Part shown: positions 5,845-11,756 of the stretch, piece by piece
Numbering within the stretch: the stretch's first letter is position 1
How the letters are laid out: the number at the start of each line of letters is the position of its first letter
Assembly: GCA_030145005.1 (NCBI GenBank)
Contig: JAQYWJ010000049.1
Location: 1 to 11,756 of the forward strand
Reading direction: 5' to 3'
Length of the DNA stretch: 11,756 nucleotides
Origin: Desulfobacter sp.
Lineage (GTDB): Bacteria; Desulfobacterota; Desulfobacteria; Desulfobacterales; Desulfobacteraceae
The notes under the pieces: generated by a model
What the model saw: the letters and a program-made list of their open reading frames with translations, nothing else
What the model was told of the DNA's origin: nothing
The model's database searches: none
Program-made: the position numbers and the translations under genes

Positions 5845-6063
5845 TTATTTATACCGGTAGGTAATTCTGCCACGGCTTAGGTCATAGGGAGAAATTTCCA
5901 CAGTCACCCTGTCGCCGGGAAGTATTTTTATAAAATGCATTCTCATTTTCCCGGAAATATGTGCCAGCAGAACATGCTTATTTTCCAGTTCAACTTTGAA
6001 CATGGCATTGGGAAGTGTTTCAAGGACCTTACCGTCTACTTTTATGGGCTCTTCTTTGGCCAT
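5845..6063 (-). CDS. infA: Translation initiation factor IF-1
   Basis: This 72-residue IF-1 is a single OB-fold protein that binds the 30S A site during initiation and assists IF-2 and IF-3. MAKEEPIKVDGKVLETLPNA is the usual N-terminus. FKVELENKHVLLAHISGKMR, HFIKILPGDRVTVEISPYDL and RGRITYRYK complete a full-length, canonical sequence. The ATG at 6063 has GGAG 12 nt upstream. It directly follows secY (35 bp), without the adk and map genes often placed there. Its TAA is 1 bp from palindromic repeat B. Confidence 0.98.
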   Translation of the reverse strand: MAKEEPIKVDGKVLETLPNAMFKVELENKHVLLAHISGKMRMHFIKILPGDRVTVEISPYDLSRGRITYRYK

Positions 6064-6098
6064 AACTAAATTCTTCTCCTTTGTGGTGCCATATCAGA

Positions 6099-7418
6099 TC
6101 AGGACCGGCTTTTGATCCGTTTATTTCCCGAGCGGCCCAGAAAACCGTCATAATTGCTGGTAATCAAATGGGACTCTATTTGAGAAATGGTATCAATAGC
6201 AACACCAACAACAATCAACAGCGCTGTCCCGCCGAAATAAAAAGGTACGTTAAACTTATTCATCAATACTGTGGGTAACACACAGACCGCTGAGACATAA
6301 GCTGCACCGCCCACAGTAATCCTTGTGAGCACTTTATCAATATACTCAGCTGTCCGTTTTCCAGGTCGAATGCCCGGGATGTACCCGCCGTTCTTTTTCA
6401 TATTTTCAGCCACATCTTCAGGGTTGAACTGAACTGCAGTATAAAAAAAGCAGAAGAAGACGATAAAACCAATATATAAAAGGTAATACCAAATAGTTCC
6501 CGGACTGAACATGCCGGCCACTGTCTGCATGACCGGCAGATTGATAAACTGGGCCAGCGTAGTGGGGAACATGATGATGGAAGATGCAAAAATAGGCGGA
6601 ATAACGCCCGAGGTATTGATTTTAAGCGGAAGATGCGAGGTCTGCCCGCCATACATCTTTCTTCCGACCACACGTTTGGCATAATGAACCGGGATTCTAC
6701 GCTGGGCCAATTCCATGAAAATAATGGCAGCAATCACAGCAACCATCAATACAATCAAAATGATGGTTGAAAACAACCCCATCTCACCAGTGCTCAATAG
6801 CCGTCCCATCTTAATGCCTGCTGACGGCATATTGGCGACAATACCGGCAAAAATAATCAAAGAAATACCATTGCCGATCCCCCTTTCGGTAATCTGCTCA
6901 CCAAGCCACATGATAAATGCAGTTCCCGCTGTCAGGGTTATAATGGTAATCAGTCTAAATCCCCACCCAGGATAGGGTACAATGGGAATACCGGCAGGCG
7001 ATGTCATAGATTCAAGACCAACAGCAATCCCAAAACCTTGTATGGCGCTTAAAACAACCGTACCATACCGGGTTAACTGGGTTTTCTTTTTACGACCGGC
7101 ATCCCCTTCTTTTTTGAGCTGTTCAAGATAAGGAATGACCACGGTCATAAGTTCCAAAATAATGGAAGCACTAATATAAGGCATAATCCCCAGAGCAAAA
7201 ATGGAAAGCCGCTCCAGCGCTCCACCAGAAAACATATTGAACATGGAAAATAACGTGCCTGAAGCCGCTGCAAAAAATGATTCCAGCGCGGCCCCATCAA
7301 TACCGGGCGTCGGAACATGCACCCCCACCCTGTAAACAAAAAGCAAGGCAAGCGTTATCAATATCTTACGTTTCAACTCAGGCAGTTTGAGCATATTCTG
7401 GTAGCTATTCTGGATCAT
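6099..7418 (-). CDS. secY: Protein translocase subunit SecY
   Basis: This 439-residue inner-membrane channel subunit of the Sec translocon works with SecE, SecG and SecA (or the ribosome) to export or insert proteins. The pattern is ten hydrophobic segments, the first at about 18-36 (ILITLALLFVYRVGVHVP). The second includes IFALGIMPYISASIILEL (73-90). The cytoplasmic loops are recognisable: QLKKEGDAGRKKKTQLTRYG (100-119), and the segment NGGYIPGIRPGKRT in which R351 matches E. coli R357, needed for SecA-driven transport. The signature WLGEQITERGIGNGISLIIF (171-190) is intact. The ATG at 7418 has AAGGA upstream. It lies 26 bp after rplO, as in a normal spc operon. Confidence 0.98.
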   Translation of the reverse strand: MIQNSYQNMLKLPELKRKILITLALLFVYRVGVHVPTPGIDGAALESFFAAASGTLFSMFNMFSGGALERLSIFALGIMPYISASIILELMTVVIPYLEQLKKEGDAGRKKKTQLTRYGTVVLSAIQGFGIAVGLESMTSPAGIPIVPYPGWGFRLITIITLTAGTAFIMWLGEQITERGIGNGISLIIFAGIVANMPSAGIKMGRLLSTGEMGLFSTIILIVLMVAVIAAIIFMELAQRRIPVHYAKRVVGRKMYGGQTSHLPLKINTSGVIPPIFASSIIMFPTTLAQFINLPVMQTVAGMFSPGTIWYYLLYIGFIVFFCFFYTAVQFNPEDVAENMKKNGGYIPGIRPGKRTAEYIDKVLTRITVGGAAYVSAVCVLPTVLMNKFNVPFYFGGTALLIVVGVAIDTISQIESHLITSNYDGFLGRSGNKRIKSRS

Positions 7419-7444
7419 TGGAACTTTTCCTTATACCTTTACGC

Positions 7445-7882
7445 TTATTCTACGCTGCCACCGGCAGTTTCAATTTTTTCTTTAGCACTCTGGGAAACCA
7501 AAATATTTTGCAGGACAAACTTCTTGGTTACCTCACCATTTCCAAGCAGTTTAACACCATCCACAGATCCTTTGACAAGACCGGCTTCCCTGAGGACGGC
7601 CTCGGTGATTTGAGTACCATCATCAAACCGCTCAAGGTCTTTGACATTGAGAACTGCATTATGGGTTTTAAACATATAGTTTTTAAAACCGCGTTTGGGC
7701 AGCCGCCTGTAAATAGGCATCTGACCACCTTCAAAACCGGGGCGGACTGACCCACCGGAACGTGCCTTAAGGCCCTTATGCCCCCTGGTAGACGTTTTGC
7801 CCATACCGGAACCGGGACCACGTCCGATTCTTTTTCTATTTTTTCTGCTGCCGGGAGCAGGAGCCAGATCATGTAACTGCAT
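7445..7882 (-). CDS. rplO: 50S ribosomal protein L15
   Basis: This 145-residue L15 is a late-assembling 23S rRNA-binding protein with a long extended N-terminus. MQLHDLAPAPGSRKNRKRIGRG, GMGKTSTRGHKGLKAR and GFEGGQMPIYRRLPKRGF are family hallmarks. The C-terminal globular part ends with the EKIETAGGSVE stretch. The ATG at 7882 is one base after the rpmD TAG, and its ribosome binding site GAGGAGG lies within the last rpmD codons, so coupled translation is likely. No abnormal features were seen. Confidence 0.98.
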   Translation of the reverse strand: MQLHDLAPAPGSRKNRKRIGRGPGSGMGKTSTRGHKGLKARSGGSVRPGFEGGQMPIYRRLPKRGFKNYMFKTHNAVLNVKDLERFDDGTQITEAVLREAGLVKGSVDGVKLLGNGEVTKKFVLQNILVSQSAKEKIETAGGSVE

Positions 7883-7883
7883 C

Positions 7884-8066
7884 CTAAACCTCCTCTACTT
7901 TCACCAGGTGTGAAACCTTTTCCACCTGCCCCATGATCACAGGGGTATTATCGTGCTCCACAGTGTGGTGCATCCGTTTAATGCCCAGGGAGCGTATAAT
8001 CCGTCCATGCTTTGCAGGACGACCGATGGCGCTTCTTATTTGCGTAATTTTAATTTTATCAGCCAT
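7884..8066 (-). CDS. rpmD: 50S ribosomal protein L30
   Basis: This 60-residue L30 is a small 23S rRNA-binding protein of the large subunit. KIKITQIRSAIGRPAKHGRII and SLGIKRMHHTVEHDNTPVIMGQVEKVSHLVKVEEV cover the whole family, including the usual IGR and LGL/LGI signatures. The ATG at 8066 has GAGG 6 nt upstream and 11 bp separates it from rpsE. The final codons (VEEV) contain the ribosome binding site of rplO, with only 1 bp between the genes. Confidence 0.97.
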   Translation of the reverse strand: MADKIKITQIRSAIGRPAKHGRIIRSLGIKRMHHTVEHDNTPVIMGQVEKVSHLVKVEEV

Positions 8067-8077
8067 TGTTCGCCTCT

Positions 8078-8578
8078 TTATATTTCTTCAGGGTTAAGCC
8101 CGCGTCTTTTGGCAACGTCCTCCTTGGTACACAAAGACTGGAGGCCGGCCATGGTGGCTCTTACAATGTTCTGGGTGTTATGGGAACCAATACACTTGGT
8201 CAAAATATCGGTTACACCAGCTGCTTCAAGGACTGCGCGGATACCACCGCCGGCAATCAGTCCTGTACCGGGAGAAGCCGGTTTGAGAAGGACCCGGCCT
8301 GATCCGGCGTGGCCCAAAACTTCAAAGGGAACCGTGCCGTTCAGAATAGCAACTTTTTTCATATTTCGTTTGGCTTTTTCCATTCCCTTTCTAATGGCTT
8401 CAGGAACTTCTTTGGCCTTTCCCAATCCATATCCCACGCTGCCTTCACCATCACCTACTACAACCAGGGCAGTAAAGGTAAAATTCCGGCCACCTTTAAC
8501 GACCTTCGCAACACGGTTAATTCTGACGACCTTATCTATCAGACCTGTATCTTCCATCTGCTGTTGTTGTCTTGCCAA
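8078..8578 (-). CDS. rpsE: 30S ribosomal protein S5
   Basis: This 166-residue S5 is on the back of the 30S subunit at the mRNA entry site and contributes to decoding fidelity and mRNA unwinding. The N-terminal double-stranded RNA-binding domain includes VVRINRVAKVVKGGRNFTFTALVVVGDGEGSVGYGLGKAKEVPEAIRKG. The C-terminal half has GSGRVLLKPASPGTGLIAGGGIRAVLEAAGVTDILTKCIGSHN. I choose TTG 8578 because AAGGAGG ends 7 nt upstream (GGAGG at 8586-8590). The ATG seven codons later (MEDTGL) has no such site. With the TTG start the protein begins MARQQQQ. Spacing is 16 bp after rplR and 11 bp before rpmD. Confidence 0.96.
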   Translation of the reverse strand: MARQQQQMEDTGLIDKVVRINRVAKVVKGGRNFTFTALVVVGDGEGSVGYGLGKAKEVPEAIRKGMEKAKRNMKKVAILNGTVPFEVLGHAGSGRVLLKPASPGTGLIAGGGIRAVLEAAGVTDILTKCIGSHNTQNIVRATMAGLQSLCTKEDVAKRRGLNPEEI

Positions 8579-8594
8579 GGGTGTTCCTCCTTAA

Positions 8595-8963
8595 TTAGAA
8601 TTCAAGACCGGCTTCCCGGGCCCCGTCTGAAAGTGCTTTTACGCGTCCGTGAAAAAGGAACCCATTCCGGTCAAAAACAACCTTTCTAATTCCTTTATCC
8701 ATTGCCCTTTTGCCGATAAGGTTGCCCACTGCCTTTGCAACATCCTGCTTTTTTCCCTCAACAGGCGTATCTTTGTATTCTCTGTCAAGGGTTGATGCTG
8801 AAACCAGTGTAGTGCCTTTTGTGTCGTCTATAATCTGGGCGTAAATATGCTTGGCTGTTCTGAAAACGCTAAGTCGGGGACGTTCCTGATTACCAAATAT
8901 ATTTTTTCTAATCCGTTTTTTTCTTTTAAGCCGTGCAACCAGCCTTGGTGATGTATTTGCCAT
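8595..8963 (-). CDS. rplR: 50S ribosomal protein L18
   Basis: This 122-residue L18 binds 5S rRNA with L5 and joins it to the large subunit. A basic N-terminus (RLVARLKRKKRIRKNIFG) precedes RPRLSVFRTAKHIYAQIIDD. ASTLDREYK and the C-terminal VVFDRNGFLFHGRVKALSDGAREAGLEF are family signatures. The ATG at 8963 follows an AAGGTGGGG ribosome binding site. Position between rplF and rpsE is standard for the spc operon. Nothing unusual was seen. Confidence 0.98.
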   Translation of the reverse strand: MANTSPRLVARLKRKKRIRKNIFGNQERPRLSVFRTAKHIYAQIIDDTKGTTLVSASTLDREYKDTPVEGKKQDVAKAVGNLIGKRAMDKGIRKVVFDRNGFLFHGRVKALSDGAREAGLEF

Positions 8964-8982
8964 AATCTATATTCCCCACCTT

Positions 8983-9525
8983 TTAATCTTTACCAGCAGT
9001 CTTACCTGCTTTTCTGATAATTCTTTCGTCAGCATACATAATGCCTTTGCCTTTATAAGGCTCGGGAGGTCTAATAGCTCTGATGTTTGCTGCAGCCTGC
9101 CCCAAAAGCTCTTTATCAATACTGGTAAGGGTAACTTCGACGTTTTTGTCCACCGCAGCAGTTACACCATCAGGAAGGGCAAAATCCACAGGGTTTGAAT
9201 ACCCGACAGAAAGCACCAGATTTTTTCCTTTGGTCTCAGCCCGGTAACCAATGCCGGAAAGTAACAGTTTTTTCTCATAACCCTGGGTGACACCATGTAC
9301 CATATTAAAGATAAGAGACCTGAAAAGCCCCTGTAGCGCCACTTTCTTTTTATCAGAGGTGTCGGTAGACACACTCAACACCTGGTTATCAATTTCAATA
9401 TTGACTGCCGGATGCAACTTGCGGTCAAGACTGCCTTTAGGCCCTTTGACATTGATGGTATCGCCATCAAGGGTGATCTGAACCTTATCTGGAAGCTGAA
9501 CCGGCTTTTTTCCTATTCTGGACAT
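8983..9525 (-). CDS. rplF: 50S ribosomal protein L6
   Basis: This 180-residue L6 is at the base of the L7/L12 stalk near the sarcin-ricin loop, where elongation factors bind. It has the usual duplicated fold. The first repeat begins MSRIGKKPVQLPDKVQITLDG and contains VKGPKGSLDRKL. The second contains KLLLSGIGYRAETKGKNLVLSVGYSNPV. The conserved tail IRPPEPYKGKGIMYADE followed by RIIRKAGKTAGK is present. The ATG at 9525 has GGAG 7 nt upstream. It is 15 bp after rpsH and 19 bp before rplR. Confidence 0.98.
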   Translation of the reverse strand: MSRIGKKPVQLPDKVQITLDGDTINVKGPKGSLDRKLHPAVNIEIDNQVLSVSTDTSDKKKVALQGLFRSLIFNMVHGVTQGYEKKLLLSGIGYRAETKGKNLVLSVGYSNPVDFALPDGVTAAVDKNVEVTLTSIDKELLGQAAANIRAIRPPEPYKGKGIMYADERIIRKAGKTAGKD

Positions 9526-9540
9526 CTTATAGCTCCTGTC

Positions 9541-9939
9541 TTACCAAACGTTACAAAGAATTTCACCGCCGACCTTTGCTTCTTTTGCCTGCCTGTCGGT
9601 CATCAACCCCTTAGAAGTGGAAATGATGGAAATACCTAAGCCATTTAATACCGGCTTGATATTTTTTGATTTAGCATACACCCTGCAAGAGGGTTTGCTA
9701 ACACGCTGTATACCAAAAATAGTTGGTTCGCCTTCTGAAACATATTTCAGGGCCACCCGGATAACACCCTGGATCTCATTTTCTAGAAATTTGTAATCTT
9801 TGATATACCCTTGTTCCTTCAGCACCCGCACCATTTCAAGTTTAATCTTTGATCCGGGGATATCCACCTTGGACAGACCTGCCTTACCACCATTTCTGAT
9901 TATGGTCAGCATGTCTGCAATGGGATCACTAATTGCCAT
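9541..9939 (-). CDS. rpsH: 30S ribosomal protein S8
   Basis: This 132-residue S8 binds helix 21 of 16S rRNA and is a primary assembly protein; in E. coli it also represses spc operon translation at rplE. DPIADMLTIIRNGGKAG is the typical N-terminus. The C-terminus has ISIISTSKGLMTDRQAKEAKVGGEILCNVW, with the STSKG rRNA-binding motif. The ATG at 9939 follows AAGGAG 8 nt upstream. I looked at the rplX-rplE junction for an S8-like regulatory helix and saw none, so the E. coli control mechanism is not supported here. Confidence 0.98.
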   Translation of the reverse strand: MAISDPIADMLTIIRNGGKAGLSKVDIPGSKIKLEMVRVLKEQGYIKDYKFLENEIQGVIRVALKYVSEGEPTIFGIQRVSKPSCRVYAKSKNIKPVLNGLGISIISTSKGLMTDRQAKEAKVGGEILCNVW

Positions 9940-9978
9940 TTGAAAATCTCCTTAAATAATCGTTAGAATCTGAATACG

Positions 9979-10164
9979 CTACCAAGAAGACTTGGTTACG
10001 CCCGGCAGTTTACCCTGTGAGGCAAGCGTTCTAAAACAGATTCTGCAAATACCAGCTTTTCTAATAAATGCACGTGGTCTACCGCATAAGGGACACCTGT
10101 TGTAAGCCCGTACACCAAATTTGGGTTTTCTTTGTGCCTTTGCGATTAAAGCTTTTTTAGCCAA
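9979..10164 (-). CDS. rpsN: 30S ribosomal protein S14, zinc type (type Z)
   Basis: This short 61-residue S14 is in the 30S head; the zinc-free version is about 100 residues. The zinc-knuckle cysteines C24, C27, C40 and C43 are in the C-x2-C ... C-x2-C arrangement. The family blocks RPRAFIRKAGICRICFR and LASQGKLPGVTKSSW are complete. Translation begins at TTG 10164 behind TAAGGAGG (GGAGG at 10173-10177, 8 nt spacing), giving M-AKKALIAKAQ. Spacing is 21 bp after rplE and 39 bp before rpsH. The symbol is sometimes given as rpsZ for this form. Confidence 0.97.
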   Translation of the reverse strand: MAKKALIAKAQRKPKFGVRAYNRCPLCGRPRAFIRKAGICRICFRTLASQGKLPGVTKSSW

Positions 10165-10185
10165 ACGATCTTCCTCCTTAGGTCC

Positions 10186-10725
10186 TTAGTTTTTAAAGGG
10201 CATTCCCATTAATTTAAGAAATGATTTCCCTTCTTCATCGGTTTGGGCTGTGGTGACAACCGTTACATTGAGGCCCTTGATAGCGTCAGTCTTATCATAC
10301 TCAATTTCAGGAAAAATGATATGCTCAGTAATACCTAAGCTGTAATTGCCACGGCCATCAAATGCTTTTCCTGAAATGCCTCTAAAATCCCTTACACGGG
10401 GAAGTGCGATGTTGATTAGTCTGTCAAGAAAGTCATACATTTTTTCCCGTCTAAGCGTCACTTTGCAGCCAATGGGAAGATCCGCACGCAATTTAAAATT
10501 TGCAATGGGTTTCTTTGCGCGGGTGATTACGGCTTTCTGTCCTGCAATCAACCCAAGCTCCTGGGCTGCTGTTTCAACTATTTTCGGGTTTCTGACCGCC
10601 TCGCCAAGCCCCATATTCAGTACAATTTTGTCCAACTTTGGTACTTGGCACTGATTGGTGTAGTTAAACTCATCCGTCAGTGCGGGAACCACTTCGTTGG
10701 TATACTTTTCCTTAAGCGTAGTCAT
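10186..10725 (-). CDS. rplE: 50S ribosomal protein L5
   Basis: This 179-residue L5 binds 5S rRNA, forms the central protuberance and contacts P-site tRNA and S13. The N-terminal VPKLDKIVLNMGLGEAVRNPK is diagnostic. The middle contains QKAVITRAKKPIANFKLR and GCKVTLRREKMYDFLDRLINIALPRVRDFRG. The C-terminus has GNYSLGITEHIIFPEI and ends LKLMGMPF. The ATG at 10725 has GGAG 7 nt upstream, and rplX ends 22 bp before. Full length with no anomalies. Confidence 0.98.
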   Translation of the reverse strand: MTTLKEKYTNEVVPALTDEFNYTNQCQVPKLDKIVLNMGLGEAVRNPKIVETAAQELGLIAGQKAVITRAKKPIANFKLRADLPIGCKVTLRREKMYDFLDRLINIALPRVRDFRGISGKAFDGRGNYSLGITEHIIFPEIEYDKTDAIKGLNVTVVTTAQTDEEGKSFLKLMGMPFKN

Positions 10726-10747
10726 TTATTTTCTCCGGCTTTAGGTG

Positions 10748-11068
10748 TTATGAGTCTATCTGCTGATTGCATTTTTTACAGACTCTTACCCGTTTTCCAT
10801 CTTCAAGCTGTTTGATTCCGATACGGGTCGGTTTTACACAGGAATTACACATCAGCATAAGATTGGATACGTCCATAGGCATGGGTTTTTCAACAATGCC
10901 CCCCTGGGGGTTTTCCTGGGAAGGACGCTGATGAACTTTGACCATGTTGATATTTTCAACAACAATCCGGTTCGTCTTTTTGGCAAGCTTGAGAACCTTG
11001 CCAATCTTACCTTTGTCCTTGCCGGTCAACACTTTAACTTTATCGTCTTTTTTTATTCTTATTTTCAT
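10748..11068 (-). CDS. rplX: 50S ribosomal protein L24 (with zinc-ribbon cysteines)
   Basis: This 106-residue L24 is an early 50S assembly initiator near the exit tunnel. The KOW motif is at the N-terminus (KKDDKVKVLTGKDKGKIGKVLK, residues 6-27 with gaps not shown as motif edges). The segment VENINMVKVHQRPSQENPQGG is typical, as is the basic tail. Cysteines C74, C77, C97 and C100 form a C-x2-C ... C-x2-C pair that suggests bound zinc, as in many non-enteric L24 proteins. The ATG at 11068 has a rather distant GGGAG about 14 nt upstream, weaker than for its neighbours. Confidence 0.97.
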   Translation of the reverse strand: MKIRIKKDDKVKVLTGKDKGKIGKVLKLAKKTNRIVVENINMVKVHQRPSQENPQGGIVEKPMPMDVSNLMLMCNSCVKPTRIGIKQLEDGKRVRVCKKCNQQIDS

Positions 11069-11097
11069 GACTTATTTTTGTTCTCCCTGGCCTTGGA

Positions 11098-11466
11098 TCA
11101 AAGTACGTCAGGCGCAAGAGAAATAATCTTCATAAAACGCTTTGCGCGAAGTTCTCTTGCCACTGGTCCGAAAATACGGGTTCCCACCGGCTCGTTATTC
11201 TTGTTAATCACAACAGCGGAATTATCATCAAAACGGATGGATGATCCGTCGGGCCGGGAGATCTCTTTTTTGGTTCTGACAATAACTGCCTGGACTACGT
11301 CTCCCTTGCTGACCTTTGAATTGGGAATAGCCTCTTTTACGGAAACAACGATAACATCTCCGATGCTGGCGTATCTTCTTTTAGACCCGCCAAGTACTTT
11401 AATGCAGTACAGTTCCTTGGCGCCTGAATTGTCAGCGACTGTCAGTCTGGTTTCACTTTGAATCAT
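11098..11466 (-). CDS. rplN: 50S ribosomal protein L14
   Basis: This 122-residue L14 lies on the subunit interface, contacts 16S rRNA helix 14 and is the target of the silencing factor RsfS in other bacteria. The N-terminus is MIQSETRLTVADNSGAKEL. GGSKRRYASIGDVIVVSVKEA and VIVRTKKEISRPDGSSIRFDDNSAVVIN are signatures. The end GTRIFGPVARELR with KRFMKIISLAPDVL is canonical at full length. The ATG at 11466 follows AAGGAG. It is 18 bp after rpsQ and 29 bp before rplX. Confidence 0.98.
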   Translation of the reverse strand: MIQSETRLTVADNSGAKELYCIKVLGGSKRRYASIGDVIVVSVKEAIPNSKVSKGDVVQAVIVRTKKEISRPDGSSIRFDDNSAVVINKNNEPVGTRIFGPVARELRAKRFMKIISLAPDVL

Positions 11467-11484
11467 TATTCAACTCCTTAGACA

Positions 11485-11745
11485 CTATACCGCTTTTTTA
11501 ACAATTTCAGTAACCCGAAACCGTTTTAGTTTACTCAGCGGCCTGGTTTCGATAATTTTGACTTCGTCACCAATTCTGCATTCATTTTGCTCATCATGGG
11601 CGTGATATTTTTTGTAGCGTTTGATGTATTTTTTATACACCTTATGCTGTACAAATCTTTGAACCCTGACCACCACGGACTTATCCATTTTGTCGGACAC
11701 GATCAGACCAATCAGCTCTTTTTTATTTTTTTTTGTAGTTTCCAT
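11485..11745 (-). CDS. rpsQ: 30S ribosomal protein S17
   Basis: This 86-residue S17 is an OB-fold primary binder of 16S rRNA helices 7 and 11. LIGLIVSDKMDKSVVVRVQRF starts the core. HKVYKKYIKRYKKYHAHDEQNECRIGDEVKIIETRPLSKLKRFRV completes it, including the conserved GD-V-I-E-RPLS-K block. The ATG at 11745 lies only 11 bp from the window edge, so its ribosome binding site can be seen only in part (GAG). It is expected to follow rpmC, which is outside the window. The first codons contain runs of A (nine and six), a possible slippage spot, but the frame is intact. Confidence 0.97.
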   Translation of the reverse strand: METTKKNKKELIGLIVSDKMDKSVVVRVQRFVQHKVYKKYIKRYKKYHAHDEQNECRIGDEVKIIETRPLSKLKRFRVTEIVKKAV

Positions 11746-11756
11746 ATCGATACTCG

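Noticed and set aside
7953..8594. A 213-codon open frame on the plus strand opposite rpmD and rpsE
   Set aside because: It is the complement of well-supported ribosomal genes and has no ribosome binding site or family features.
11723..11756. Possible C-terminus of rpmC (L29), frame ending EYRYGNYKKK, overlapping rpsQ by 23 bp
   Set aside because: Only ten codons are visible, another frame is also open to the edge, and L29 tails vary too much to decide. The gene is expected here but not shown by the sequence.

Overview
The window is almost entirely the distal part of a bacterial S10-spc-alpha ribosomal protein cluster, read on the minus strand, followed by a convergent sensor kinase gene and a short AT-rich left edge. 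Protein sequences, moderate AT content and the HDFNN-type hybrid kinase suggest a Gram-negative deltaproteobacterium, probably a sulfate reducer near Desulfobacter/Desulfobacula. That placement is an inference from protein style; I could not search a database.

Layout in minus-strand transcription order, from the right edge leftwards: rpsQ, rplN, rplX, rplE, rpsN (zinc type), rpsH, rplF, rplR, rpsE, rpmD, rplO, secY, infA, [repeat B], rpmJ, rpsM, rpsK, [repeat A], rpsD, rpoA, rplQ. All 19 genes are intact and of normal length. They encode ribosomal proteins of both subunits, the translocon core SecY, initiation factor IF-1 and the RNA polymerase alpha subunit. Spacing is 1-47 bp everywhere except at two places (184 and 227 bp), and both large gaps contain a copy of the same palindromic repeat. 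The adk and map genes, often found between secY and infA, are absent. The operon ends in an intrinsic terminator at 2353-2391 that overlaps the stop codon of the facing gene. The operon promoter lies outside the window.

On the plus strand, 382-2367 encodes a 661-residue membrane hybrid histidine kinase (two membrane segments, HAMP, PAS, HisKA, HATPase, receiver). Divergent from it at the left edge is a weakly supported 84-codon ORF with one membrane segment.

The main unexplained signal is the pair of 121-127 bp palindromic elements. They lie in the same orientation, each 1-2 bp after the stop codon of the upstream gene. Their tip stems differ in sequence yet remain perfectly paired, which suggests selection for the fold. 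A second point is that four of the seven 30S protein genes (rpsE, rpsN, rpsM, rpsD) start with TTG behind strong ribosome binding sites, while every 50S gene starts with ATG.
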